In this document: positions 18,432 to 27,444 of the stretch, piece by piece
Numbering within the stretch: position 1 is the first letter of the stretch
How the letters are laid out: every line of letters starts with the position of its first letter
DNA from: Pseudopedobacter sp035496935
GTDB lineage: Bacteria > Bacteroidota > Bacteroidia > Sphingobacteriales > Sphingobacteriaceae
Length of the DNA stretch: 64,000 nucleotides
Assembly: GCA_035496935.1 (NCBI GenBank)
Contig: DATJED010000020.1
Coordinates: 62,001 to 126,000 of the forward strand
Direction: 5' to 3'
Translations under genes and position numbers: made by a program
Notes under the pieces: generated by a model
The model's database searches: none
Told to the model about the DNA's origin: nothing
Seen by the model: the letters and a program-made list of their open reading frames with translations, nothing else

Positions 18432-18500
18432 GAGCTGAAAGCGTAAGGCTGAGGGCGGAACGCTGAATATTGAATTGATAATCCTTTAAAACAAAAAAAA

Positions 18501-18526
18501 GCCACCTCATACATGAAGTGGCTTTT
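18501..18526. terminator. Bidirectional rho-independent terminator
   Basis: GCCACcTCA and TGAaGTGGC form a stem with one internal mismatch. An A run lies on the left and TTTT on the right. It sits between the convergent DUF294 gene and the OmpA-family gene and can end both transcripts. Confidence 0.8.
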
Positions 18527-18540
18527 CAGATGTGGAAATA

Positions 18541-20646
18541 TTACTTACAATCAATTAAAGCCAAGTTTATTCCGTTGTAAACTACCTCAAACTCAGTTCG
18601 GCGGTTCATTTGTTGTTCGGCTTCGGAACATTCAACGCCGTCGGTACAACCGTTCACTAATCTGCTTTTCCCGAAATATTGTACTTTAATTCTATTACTT
18701 GCAACGCCCTTTTTAACCAAATAAGCTTTCGCCGATTCTCCTCTGTGTAAAGACAAAACGCGGTTATAGCTTTCAGATGCCCGGCTGTCGCAATGGCTTT
18801 TGGTAACCAGTTCAATATCCGGATATTTTGTCATCAGCGCTACAACGTGGTTCAAATCTTCAACTGCATCTTCCCTAATATAATATTTATCCAAATCATA
18901 ATAAATATTCTGTAGCGCAAATACTTTTTTTAGCGAATCGCAATGGTTGATCACAAATTTTTGAGCATCATTGGTTCCTTTTAGTTTAAGCGGAACATAA
19001 ATTACCGAATCTTTGGTAATGCCGTCTGTACCAACATACCTCCTATCTGGAAGGAAATCTTTAAGCTTAGCGCCAAGCTCGTAACCGGTATCTTTTAATA
19101 AAGGTTTTTTAAATTCTCCTTTATCATTTACTTCCAAAATTTCTTCTTTATCGCCGTTTCTTAAAGTAACAATCGCATTTTTAATAGGCAAACCTGTAGT
19201 AGCATCGGTCACTTTCCCTTTTAAAATAATTCCGAACTCTTTTTTAACAAAAGAGTAAATATTATCATCTCCTGCTCTGTTAGAGCTTAAAAAACCTGTT
19301 AACTCGCTGGTTTTTGCTACTCCAAAATCATCGTAAGAAGAGTTAAAAGGCGTACCTAAATTTAACGGACTGCCTACCGGGCGCAAATCTTTCAGCTTTA
19401 CGGTAAAAACATCAAATCCGCCTAAGCCTGCCAAACCGTTCGATGAAAAATACAGCATTCCCTCGCTATCCAAATAAGGAAACTCTTCATCACCTTCGGT
19501 ATTAATTTTTCGTCCCATATTTACTGGACGGCCCCACTCCGATTTCTCCGTTAAACGTACCGAATAATATAGATCTGCACCACCGGAACCGCCCGGCATA
19601 TCAGATGAAAAAATCAATAATTTACCATCTTTACTTACAGTGGGATGCCCTACAGAATATTGCTCGCTGTTGTATTGAAAAGGAACAATTTCTTTATGAT
19701 CTGTACCTTTAGCGATATACATTTTAAGTTTTACCTTCCCGTCACTGCTTTTCCCTTTTTTACCGTGGATGTAATTATTGCGTGTAAAAATAATAGCGCC
19801 ATCTGGCATTAATGCCGATGTACCTTCGTGAAATTTTGTATTTATACTTTCGTTAAATGGTTTAATATCTGTAGCGCCACTTTGTGTACTCGAAGAGTAA
19901 ACTGATCTATCAAAAACACCTATAATTTTGCTATCATTACTTGTAGGCGCAGTATTATCATCATTAATTTTCCCTAAAGTTAAGGTTGCATTTGTTGAAG
20001 ATGAATCTGTAGCATTTACTTTTGTCGAGGAAATCGCATTAATATCTTCTAAATAATATAAATCAGAAAACGGTGTATTGTTCCAAGCAAAAACATGTTT
20101 TACCGGTTTAGAAAAATAACGGTTGCTGGTAAAAACCAATCCGTTTTTATAAATCATTGGGCTATATTCTGATGCTGGCGTATTAATGTTAAGGTAGCCG
20201 ATATCCCAACTAAAACCTTTGCCTAGTTTATCAAAATCCACTGCAGAGAAATATTCACCTCTTCTATCGCTCGGCACCATTAACAGATATTTACGGTACC
20301 AAAGCTCAGATTTTTCATACTCTTTGTTGTTTGCTAATGCTTCGGCATAATGCAAAACCCAATCGGGTTTGCTTATTTCTTTTGCTGTAAGCTTTTCGTA
20401 ATAGCTCAAAGCTTCCGGATATTGCTTAGTTAAACGATAGCTGTTAGCCATCATTTCCAAAGCGCTGGTATTGTCTTTATCCTTTGCTAAAACAGGCTTT
20501 AAAAGCGCTATGGTTTGGGTATATTTTAAATTTTTATAGGCGTTTTTTGCCGACGTTAAATCAACGCTTTTATCTTGGGCTTGAGAAACAATTGCGCAAA
20601 CCAATAATAAAGAAGTAAAGTATATTTTCAAATTCATCTTTTTCAT
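18541..20646 (-). CDS. PorE-like OmpA-family protein (TPR, beta-propeller, CRD, OmpA)
   Basis: The 701-aa protein has a signal peptide (cleavage near AQDKS) and the domain order of PorE (PG1058) of Porphyromonas gingivalis. TPR helices come first (about 25-125), then a PD40/WD40-like propeller (about 150-470; LIFSSDMPGGSGGADLYYS, LYFSSNGLAGLGGFD). A carboxypeptidase-regulatory-like fold follows (about 475-545; LKGKVTDATTGLPIKNA), and an OmpA C-terminal peptidoglycan-binding domain ends it (about 575-695; YYDLDKYYI, NRVLSLHRGESAKAYL, NRRTEFEV). The usual GHTDSRG loop reads SHCDSRA here. It would tie the type IX secretion apparatus to peptidoglycan. It is the last gene of a three-gene operon with PorP and an adhesin. 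Confidence 0.88.
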   Translation of the reverse strand: MKKMNLKIYFTSLLLVCAIVSQAQDKSVDLTSAKNAYKNLKYTQTIALLKPVLAKDKDNTSALEMMANSYRLTKQYPEALSYYEKLTAKEISKPDWVLHYAEALANNKEYEKSELWYRKYLLMVPSDRRGEYFSAVDFDKLGKGFSWDIGYLNINTPASEYSPMIYKNGLVFTSNRYFSKPVKHVFAWNNTPFSDLYYLEDINAISSTKVNATDSSSTNATLTLGKINDDNTAPTSNDSKIIGVFDRSVYSSSTQSGATDIKPFNESINTKFHEGTSALMPDGAIIFTRNNYIHGKKGKSSDGKVKLKMYIAKGTDHKEIVPFQYNSEQYSVGHPTVSKDGKLLIFSSDMPGGSGGADLYYSVRLTEKSEWGRPVNMGRKINTEGDEEFPYLDSEGMLYFSSNGLAGLGGFDVFTVKLKDLRPVGSPLNLGTPFNSSYDDFGVAKTSELTGFLSSNRAGDDNIYSFVKKEFGIILKGKVTDATTGLPIKNAIVTLRNGDKEEILEVNDKGEFKKPLLKDTGYELGAKLKDFLPDRRYVGTDGITKDSVIYVPLKLKGTNDAQKFVINHCDSLKKVFALQNIYYDLDKYYIREDAVEDLNHVVALMTKYPDIELVTKSHCDSRASESYNRVLSLHRGESAKAYLVKKGVASNRIKVQYFGKSRLVNGCTDGVECSEAEQQMNRRTEFEVVYNGINLALIDCK

Positions 20647-20658
20647 GTATTTATTGGT

Positions 20659-21579
20659 TTAGAAGAATCGTGGTGAAATGAATTTATTTTTCTCGTAACC
20701 AAATTCATAGCGCAACATAATTTCGTGGCTTCCGCTGTTATGATTTTGAAGCGTGGTGATACTATGATCGTAGGAATAACCCAATCTTATTTGTGGCGTT
20801 GCCTGAATTTCAAACAAACCCGAAACATCAGCATTTGAACGGTATTGAGCGCCGATACCAACAACATCTTTAATCCAAAGCATAGCATTTAAATCTCCTT
20901 CGATTGGCGCACCTTTTACTTCTTTAACCATAATGGAAGGTTTCAGTTTAAAATCGTCACTTAAATCAAACACAATTCCGGCAGTTAAAAACAAGTGCAT
21001 TTCTTGTTTTGATAACGCTGTTGAACCGAGTTTATTAGGTAATAATTCTGGTGCAGATAAACCGATATAAAACCTATCCGAATTATAGTAAATACCTGTT
21101 CCTAAATTAAATAAAGTACTGTTTACATTGTCTTGAAAAGCAATGTCGGTATTGGTACCGGTTTGGTCCAAAGCAACGTTTTGGTAGTTCGCTTTAAAAC
21201 TGGACAGACTTCCTTGCAACCCAAAAGCCAGTGTTCCTTTATCCATTCTAATGCGGTAAGCTCCACTCGCAACAATGCCGGTTGTATTTGTAATTCCCAA
21301 CTTATCGTTAAAAACCTGTAGCCCCAAACCAATTTTTTTATCGTTTATTGGCGCATCAATTGTAAAAGTTGCAGTTTCTGGCGCACCTTTTAAACCGGAC
21401 CATTGGTTGCGGTACAAGGCAGTTGCCGATACCACGTTACGGCTACCGGCATAAGCAGGGTTTAAAGCCAAAGCATTAAACATATACTGCGTGTACATAG
21501 CGTCTTGTTGAGCCTTTGTAGTTTTTGCAAAAGCAATCAACATTAAAAACGAGAATGAGAAATAAATATATTTTTTCAT
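20659..21579 (-). CDS. PorP/SprF-family type IX secretion outer-membrane protein
   Basis: This 306-aa beta-barrel protein has a signal peptide ending about residue 24 (TKAQQ). The classic PorP/SprF opening is DAMYTQYMFNALALNPAYAGSRN, with RNQWSGLKGAPET shortly after. The last residues end in an aromatic (ISPRFF), as outer-membrane barrels do. PorP/SprF proteins help individual type IX cargo proteins reach the surface, typically the large adhesin encoded next to them. The gene begins three bases after the gliding-motility CTD gene and ends 12 bases before the PorE-like gene, so a dedicated secretion unit is likely. Several paralogues per genome are common, so this one is probably cargo-specific. 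Confidence 0.95.
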   Translation of the reverse strand: MKKYIYFSFSFLMLIAFAKTTKAQQDAMYTQYMFNALALNPAYAGSRNVVSATALYRNQWSGLKGAPETATFTIDAPINDKKIGLGLQVFNDKLGITNTTGIVASGAYRIRMDKGTLAFGLQGSLSSFKANYQNVALDQTGTNTDIAFQDNVNSTLFNLGTGIYYNSDRFYIGLSAPELLPNKLGSTALSKQEMHLFLTAGIVFDLSDDFKLKPSIMVKEVKGAPIEGDLNAMLWIKDVVGIGAQYRSNADVSGLFEIQATPQIRLGYSYDHSITTLQNHNSGSHEIMLRYEFGYEKNKFISPRFF

Positions 21580-21582
21580 GTT

Positions 21583-24138
21583 TTATCTGTTCAAAGTGAT
21601 AAATCCAACATACTTTTTGCTGTTGTAATTAACAACATAATAATAGGTTCCTACCGGTAGGTCTTCTCCAAGTTTAATCCCTTTGTTAGACCTTCCGTCC
21701 CAATTATTCACGTAATTGGTTGATTTATACACTACATTTCCCCAACGGTTAAACACTTCCAAAACCAATGGTGTTAAACCTCCGTTTGTAATTACAAAAA
21801 GGTCATGGTCGCCATCGCCATTAGGAGAAAAACCTTCGGGGATAAATATTTTATCTACAATGAACTTAACCGGAGTTGGCACTTGAGGAGTTACGTCGTT
21901 TGGAGTTATCGGATCTGGCACAAGCCCGTCTGTAGATTGATCTCTGGTCAACGTACCATCAATGGCAGAAATACCCTCGGCAAAAGCGATATTTTGGAAG
22001 GTAAACACACCCATATTTAGCTTAATGTTTAAAACCAGCTCTAGCTTGGCAGTAGTTTGGGCCGCAAGCCTGTTGCCTGATGCCAATAGTTGTATATCAG
22101 GATTTCCGTTGTACGTAGGGTTTGCAGTTAACAATCCATCAACGGAAGTTAAACTAACAATGCTGTAATTGGTTGCGTTAAATGTAGCCAACAAATCATC
22201 TGTTAATGAGAGATTTTGAAGCTCGACATTACCGTAGTTTACCAATGTAAAAAGAAATTTAACGTTGTAACTTTCATCTGCAAGTTCATCAATACTCACT
22301 ACTGATTTCGCTAAACCAATTTTTGGAGGAATTGGTACAGAAATAGTTACTATCGCCGGATTGGATTCTGCTCCTTTATTGTCTTTTACCGTATATGTAA
22401 AAGTATCGGGACCAACATATCCCTGGTTTGGTGTATAACTAACGTTTCCGGTTACGGGATCAACCACCACTGTGCCGTTTGCTGGTTGAGCGGTTATAAC
22501 TACCGTAGTTTTATTAATTGTAGCTACTCCGTCTCTATCTGTATCGTTATTTAGCACATTGATAATTGAAGGTGTATTAATTTTACCCACAACATCATCT
22601 TTTACCGCGACTGGTATTGCGTTTACAACTACACTTACATCAGCAGTGGACAAACATTGTCCGGGTAGCGTTAAATTCCAGGTAAACACATAAGTTCCTA
22701 AACTTAAATTGCTCACATTGGTAGAAGCAGCTGTAGTATTAGCAATAACAGCTGTGCTCGGTCCTGATTTTTGCACCCACAAGCCTGTAAAACCGGTTGG
22801 AGAATTACCTACGATTGTTACGGAAGCTGTTTGTGTAGAAATATCAATCCGGGGAATTGCTGTGACCTCTGCCGGAACGGTTGTAACCGGATCTTTGATG
22901 GTAAGCGTAGCCGGACTAGAAACCGAACCTTTATCATCGGCTATGGTATATTTAACGGATACCGGGCCTGTAACATTAGGTCCGCTCGGCGTAAAGGTTA
23001 TGGTACCGTCGTTATTGGCTGTAAAGCTCCCTTTCCCCGACACCAAAAACGACTTTTGATCACCGGCAATAACCGGATCCAAATCTAAAGATGTTTTAAC
23101 AATTGTTCCGTTTAGGTTTGTTGAAGCATCATTAGCTATTACGTTCACCGTAGAAACTTTACTTAAACATTCTACCAGTTCATCATCTAAAGCAGTTGGA
23201 TTAGTTAAAGGGCGTTGATAAATATCAATAGCAACGTTTCTTATTTCGTGGAAGTTGGTTAAATCTCCTGTTGAGGATGAAATACCGTAAGCAATATTTG
23301 CCGGAGCAGCATCTGGGTAATAATAATTATCAATAACGGTGGTGGTTTTTGTTGGACTGCCACCTACTTTAATCCGTACCGAAACATTGTAACCACCGGC
23401 AGGGTTTGGTTTTAAATCTATATAAGCTTTTCTGAAACCTAACTGGGTGCTATCTGGAAATCGCTCGGCTGCATCATTAACTAAATCGACACCTTTGTCG
23501 CTGGCGACTTCATGTATTAAGTATCTGTAATTGTTTGGATTTAAAGCATTGCCGTTCCCTTTCCCTCTTATCACCACAGATTTCTTAGAAATACCAAATA
23601 GACCTGGACCTGTTTTCCCACCCTGTCTTCCCTCTATCGGATTAGGAAAGTTACCAAATTCATCTAAAGCAACGCCAATGTAGCCGTTGCTTACTCCGGG
23701 CAAAACATCAGACTGTTGGGTTTTTCCGTAGGGAAGATATTGCGCATAACCCAACGAACCGCCAAATCCACCGATATTAAAGTTAGTGGTAGAACCATCA
23801 AAAAGGAAAAAACAAATACCATCGGCACCTGAGCCACCATAGGTATAATACTCAAATGAAATACTTAAACCTTGGCTGGTATTAAAGTTTTCTTTACTAT
23901 AAATAAATCCTTTTTGGTTGACAGAATTGTTGGTTAAACGAAGATAACCTTGGCCCGGGAGGTCTATAGCTTGTGCCGCGGTTAAAATAGCGGTAGGTTC
24001 GCCACCGAATTCTATATTGTTTGCGGTTGTTTCTTTAAAACTTTGAAAGTACGGCAGATTACTTTGTGCATTTGATCTGTTTCCTAATAGCACAAAAAAC
24101 ACCAAAACGTACAGACTTGGTATTAGTTTTATTTTCAT
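21583..24138 (-). CDS. Secreted lectin-domain adhesin with gliding-motility (type B) C-terminal sorting domain
   Basis: The 851-aa protein starts with a signal peptide (to about residue 24). An L-type lectin-like domain follows (about 25-310; YLRLTNNSVNQKGFIYSKENF, SFEYYTYGGSGADGICFFLFDG, LDEFGNF). Cadherin/Ig-like modules come next, including INVLNNDTDRDG and SYTPNQGYVGPDTFTYTVKDNKG. A DUF11-like domain (about 600-745) precedes the CHU_C / gliding C-terminal domain (about 760-851; FIPEGFSPNGDGDHDLF, NRWGNVVY, LPVGTYYYVV). That C-terminal domain is the type B signal for type IX secretion. The likely role is binding glycans at the cell surface. It leads the operon with PorP/SprF and a PorE-like protein. 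Confidence 0.9.
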   Translation of the reverse strand: MKIKLIPSLYVLVFFVLLGNRSNAQSNLPYFQSFKETTANNIEFGGEPTAILTAAQAIDLPGQGYLRLTNNSVNQKGFIYSKENFNTSQGLSISFEYYTYGGSGADGICFFLFDGSTTNFNIGGFGGSLGYAQYLPYGKTQQSDVLPGVSNGYIGVALDEFGNFPNPIEGRQGGKTGPGLFGISKKSVVIRGKGNGNALNPNNYRYLIHEVASDKGVDLVNDAAERFPDSTQLGFRKAYIDLKPNPAGGYNVSVRIKVGGSPTKTTTVIDNYYYPDAAPANIAYGISSSTGDLTNFHEIRNVAIDIYQRPLTNPTALDDELVECLSKVSTVNVIANDASTNLNGTIVKTSLDLDPVIAGDQKSFLVSGKGSFTANNDGTITFTPSGPNVTGPVSVKYTIADDKGSVSSPATLTIKDPVTTVPAEVTAIPRIDISTQTASVTIVGNSPTGFTGLWVQKSGPSTAVIANTTAASTNVSNLSLGTYVFTWNLTLPGQCLSTADVSVVVNAIPVAVKDDVVGKINTPSIINVLNNDTDRDGVATINKTTVVITAQPANGTVVVDPVTGNVSYTPNQGYVGPDTFTYTVKDNKGAESNPAIVTISVPIPPKIGLAKSVVSIDELADESYNVKFLFTLVNYGNVELQNLSLTDDLLATFNATNYSIVSLTSVDGLLTANPTYNGNPDIQLLASGNRLAAQTTAKLELVLNIKLNMGVFTFQNIAFAEGISAIDGTLTRDQSTDGLVPDPITPNDVTPQVPTPVKFIVDKIFIPEGFSPNGDGDHDLFVITNGGLTPLVLEVFNRWGNVVYKSTNYVNNWDGRSNKGIKLGEDLPVGTYYYVVNYNSKKYVGFITLNR

Positions 24139-24545
24139 AATTGAGCGTTATTTATTTCGGTATTTTTCCACTAACGCCATCCCTTATCCAAATATCACTC
24201 CATACCCATGAAACAAAAGTGGCGCTCACACGTATATATTGCTGTGTGCGCTCTAAGGCATTTAATTTATTTTTTTAAAGCAAAGAAGTCAAACAATAGC
24301 AAAGACATGGTGACGAATTAATTTCCTCAATTAGGCATTAAATTCCACAATATTTCCACAACGTTTTTAAATCCTAAAAAGCAGATAAAACCAATTAAAA
24401 CAAATATTCAAGCCCTATTAAGACTTAATCCCACAAAAAAACCTATTTTTTTTTACCATCTTGATTTTGGCATCATATTGCACAGAACAAACTAATTTAC
24501 GTAACCTAGAAACCGATTGAGTTGTGTATGAGACAAACTATAAAT
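24139..24545. other. Divergent intergenic region between the T9SS unit and the EPS operon
   Basis: About 390 bases separate two large divergent operons, so both promoters must be here. An inverted repeat, GCGCTCACAC (24222-24231) against GTGTGCGC (24244-24251), could form a hairpin or an operator. A TTGGCATCATATTGCA stretch (24467-24482) resembles a sigma-54 promoter but is one base too short between GG and GC. No small gene was found. Confidence 0.4.
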
Positions 24546-25241
24546 ATGAAGCGTTCTCTTAAAAAAATTTTGTACCTACTGGTCGCAGTCCTTTTAATGA
24601 GTGCGGTTAGAGGCGAAAAGGCGAAAGCTCAGGAATCAATGGTTCCCGATATTTCGTACCTGTTTTTGGAAAAGTTAATAGCTACCGCAAAGGAAAATTA
24701 TCCAATTATTAAGCAAAACAAAATTAAAGAGGAAATAAGCGAATTACAGGTTACGCATCAAAAATTGGATTGGTTTACGCCCTTCAATGTGTCTTACGTG
24801 TCTCAACCGAACAAAACCGTTAATTTCATAGATCCAAATTTCTATTCGGGTTATCAATTTGGTATCAATATTAACATCGGTGATATTTTACAGAAACCAA
24901 ATAACGTTAAAACCACCAAAAAGAATTTAGAGTTTACACAACAGTTAACTGCACAGTTCGATAATAACCTTGAAATGGAAGTAAAAAAACGCTATTTCAC
25001 TTATATTCAGCAGTTAAATAACGTAAAACTTTATACCAAATCATTACAAGATTCACAAGGTTTGTTAAGCGATTTAAAATTAAGATATGAGCGTGGTGAA
25101 GTTACTTTTCAAATTTACAGCGAAGGTTTGATTAGTTACAGCACCATAAGTCAATCAAAAATAGAAGCGGAAGCCGGTTTACTAATCGCAAAAGCATCAC
25201 TTGAGGAGTTAACGGTTACCAAATTAGAAGACATAAAATAA
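24546..25241 (+). CDS. TolC-like outer-membrane protein with a single OEP repeat
   Basis: The start at 24546 gives a clean signal peptide, KRSLKKILYLLVAVLLMSAV; the in-frame ATG at 24528 is an alternative and the TTG at 24522 less likely. The mature part of about 205 residues follows the outer-membrane efflux protein pattern once. It has a long helix (FLEKLIATAKENYPIIKQNKIKEE), two beta strands around PFNVSYVSQP and YQFGININIGDIL, and a second long helical pair ending in SKIEAEAGLLIAKASLEEL. Normal TolC proteins have two such repeats and over 400 residues. It shares one base (TAATG) with the downstream Wzz gene, so it probably forms the outer-membrane exit for this polysaccharide in place of a Wza-type exporter. 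Confidence 0.75.
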   Translation: MKRSLKKILYLLVAVLLMSAVRGEKAKAQESMVPDISYLFLEKLIATAKENYPIIKQNKIKEEISELQVTHQKLDWFTPFNVSYVSQPNKTVNFIDPNFYSGYQFGININIGDILQKPNNVKTTKKNLEFTQQLTAQFDNNLEMEVKKRYFTYIQQLNNVKLYTKSLQDSQGLLSDLKLRYERGEVTFQIYSEGLISYSTISQSKIEAEAGLLIAKASLEELTVTKLEDIK

Positions 25242-27442
25242 TGGAAGAGCTAAAGAAGTTTTACAATTTATTATACCGATTTAGATTTATCGTTATAGCT
25301 GTCCCTTTGGTGACAATTATTATCGCTTATTTTTTAGTGAGAAATTTGGCGGATCAGTATGTTTCAGAAGGGCAAATTGCAACCGGTATTGTTGATGAAA
25401 CTCAAATTTTAAATAATAGTGCCGATAAACAGGAATCGAGCGTGGTGAGAGAGTTTAGTAATTTAATTGAAATTATGAAGCTCGAAAAAATCATCAATCT
25501 GGTTTCTTATCAATTAATTATCCATGATTTAACAGCAGAAAAACCGTTTAGGGAACTAAGTCCGAAAATTAAAGATTTGGCAGAAGTTGACAGACGTAAA
25601 ATATTAAACACTTTTAAAAAGAAATTCGCTAACAGAGAAACCTTAAACAGTTTCGATCCGGAAGATAAAGAGCTTTATGATATTCTGGAATCTATGGACT
25701 ACAATTCCGATTTTATTACAGAAAACCTGAATGCTGATAGGTTAGAGAATAGTGATTTTATTTCGGTAAAATTTGTATCGGAAAACCCCGAACTTTCTGC
25801 TTTTGTGGTAAACACCGAGTGTAAAGAATTTGTGAGCTATTACACCGCTATCTTAAAGGAAAACCAAACGAAGGCTGTTAAATTTTTATCAGAACGGGCC
25901 AAAGAAAAAAGTGATACCTTAAATAAAAGCGTTGCGGCGCTTAAGCAATACAAAATTAAGAATAGAATTATCAATCTTTTGGAGCAATCCAGAAAAATGT
26001 ATGAACTTTCTGCCGAATACGAGCGTCGTAAACAAGATGCCGAAAAAAGTATCATCGCTTTAAAAGGAGCTATCGCAAATATTGATAGAGAGTTTGACCC
26101 TAACCAACGGAGATATTTTGAAGCTTCATTAGAAAAAATAAACCAGAATTTGGTCCAATCTAAAAAGGAGTTGAATTTGGTTACCGAAAAATACATTCAA
26201 AGTGGTTTTGATGAGGAATATCAATCGAAGATAGATTCTTTAAAAGGCGTCATCAGTAAACAGATTTCTTTACAGTCCAGCAAGTACATCGATAATCCAA
26301 TGGTGCAAAAACAGGATTTGATTGCAAAAAAACTGAACTTACAGATTGAGTACGACATCGCCAGATACAGTTTGGCAAGTCTTAAAAGAGAACTCGCAGA
26401 TATGAATACGAGGTTCGATAAATTGGTGCCTCACGAAGCAGTTATCCAATCTCTGGAAAGAAAAATTGACATCGCCAGCCGGGAATATTTAGATGTGCTG
26501 GAAAAATACAACAGCGCAAGTTTAGAAGCCAGTTTATCATCACGTTTAAGGCAAGTGCAAATTGCGAATCCTGGCGTTGAACAACCTTCCAAAAAAATGT
26601 TGCTGATTATCCTAAGCGGTGTAATTAGCTTTGTATTCTGCCTTTTGATTTTCTTTATCATCTTTTATTTTGATAATAAAATTGGCACACCTAGAGAGCT
26701 TGCCCAGATTACGGAAATTCCTGTGCTAGGAAAAATAAACCGGGTAAATTCTGCCAGTTTAGCACTTAAAGAAATTTGGAGCAACTTAAACTCGAACCCA
26801 GAAATGCAGGAGCTTAAAAAGCAATTGCGTTCTGCCAGGTACGAGATTAGTCGGGAGATGTTGCACAAACCTAGCAACAGAAAAGGCCAGGTGCTTAACA
26901 TTACCAGCATGAACGATTCGGAAGGAAAAACCTTATTGGTTGCCTGTATAGCTTATTCTTATGTGGTCATCAGTAAAAAAGTTTTGTTGATTGACGGAAA
27001 TTTTGACCACCCAAGTATCACCGAAAACTCTAACTCAACTTTTTATATCGAGGATTATTTAAAAAGTGGAAATTTAGGTTCGTCTGAGTTTAGCGCCGGA
27101 ATTATGGTAATGGGTAACCGCGGAGAAGACAAGTCTTTATTTGAGATTGCTGATGAAGAAACCGTAAAACAAAGGTTTGACCAGTTAAGGAACGAGTTCG
27201 ATATTATTTTGGTAGAAACGCCATCTTTAGAAACTCTAGGAAAAGCAAAAGAGTGGAACCTTATTGCCGACAAAGTAATGGGCGTTTTTGAAGCTAACCA
27301 AACCTTATCAAACAGTAAAAAACAACATATCAATTACCTAAAAGGATTAAACGGACAGTTTATCGGTTGGGTAATAAATAAAGTTTCTATTGATAACGGA
27401 AACAAATTATCTGGTAACTTTAAAGCAAATTTATTAGAATAA
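25241..27442 (+). CDS. Wzz/GumC-type polysaccharide co-polymerase with degenerate BY-kinase domain
   Basis: The 733-aa inner-membrane protein has a first membrane helix (about 16-35), a long coiled-coil periplasmic part with repeated KSLxxxxxEY-type heptads (about 185-430), and a second membrane helix (about 452-477, IILSGVISFVFCLLIFFIIFYF). A cytoplasmic domain related to BY-kinases follows (about 548-733). In that domain Walker A survives as SEGKT, but Walker A' reads LLIDGNFDHP and Walker B reads IILVETPS, and the Tyr-rich tail is missing. Kinase activity is therefore doubtful. The likely role is control of chain length and export of an exopolysaccharide. It lies between the TolC-like gene and a GT2 gene. 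Confidence 0.88.
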   Translation: MEELKKFYNLLYRFRFIVIAVPLVTIIIAYFLVRNLADQYVSEGQIATGIVDETQILNNSADKQESSVVREFSNLIEIMKLEKIINLVSYQLIIHDLTAEKPFRELSPKIKDLAEVDRRKILNTFKKKFANRETLNSFDPEDKELYDILESMDYNSDFITENLNADRLENSDFISVKFVSENPELSAFVVNTECKEFVSYYTAILKENQTKAVKFLSERAKEKSDTLNKSVAALKQYKIKNRIINLLEQSRKMYELSAEYERRKQDAEKSIIALKGAIANIDREFDPNQRRYFEASLEKINQNLVQSKKELNLVTEKYIQSGFDEEYQSKIDSLKGVISKQISLQSSKYIDNPMVQKQDLIAKKLNLQIEYDIARYSLASLKRELADMNTRFDKLVPHEAVIQSLERKIDIASREYLDVLEKYNSASLEASLSSRLRQVQIANPGVEQPSKKMLLIILSGVISFVFCLLIFFIIFYFDNKIGTPRELAQITEIPVLGKINRVNSASLALKEIWSNLNSNPEMQELKKQLRSARYEISREMLHKPSNRKGQVLNITSMNDSEGKTLLVACIAYSYVVISKKVLLIDGNFDHPSITENSNSTFYIEDYLKSGNLGSSEFSAGIMVMGNRGEDKSLFEIADEETVKQRFDQLRNEFDIILVETPSLETLGKAKEWNLIADKVMGVFEANQTLSNSKKQHINYLKGLNGQFIGWVINKVSIDNGNKLSGNFKANLLE

Positions 27443-27444
27443 TA

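Noticed and set aside
22709..23088. Two plus-strand frames of over 100 codons inside the adhesin gene
   Set aside because: They are antisense shadows of the repetitive Ig/cadherin-like region of the minus-strand gene.
24467..24482. Sigma-54-like promoter TTGGCATCATATTGCA before the EPS operon
   Set aside because: The GG and GC doublets are separated by nine bases instead of ten. Sigma-54 promoters do not tolerate that spacing well, so I note it only as a near miss.
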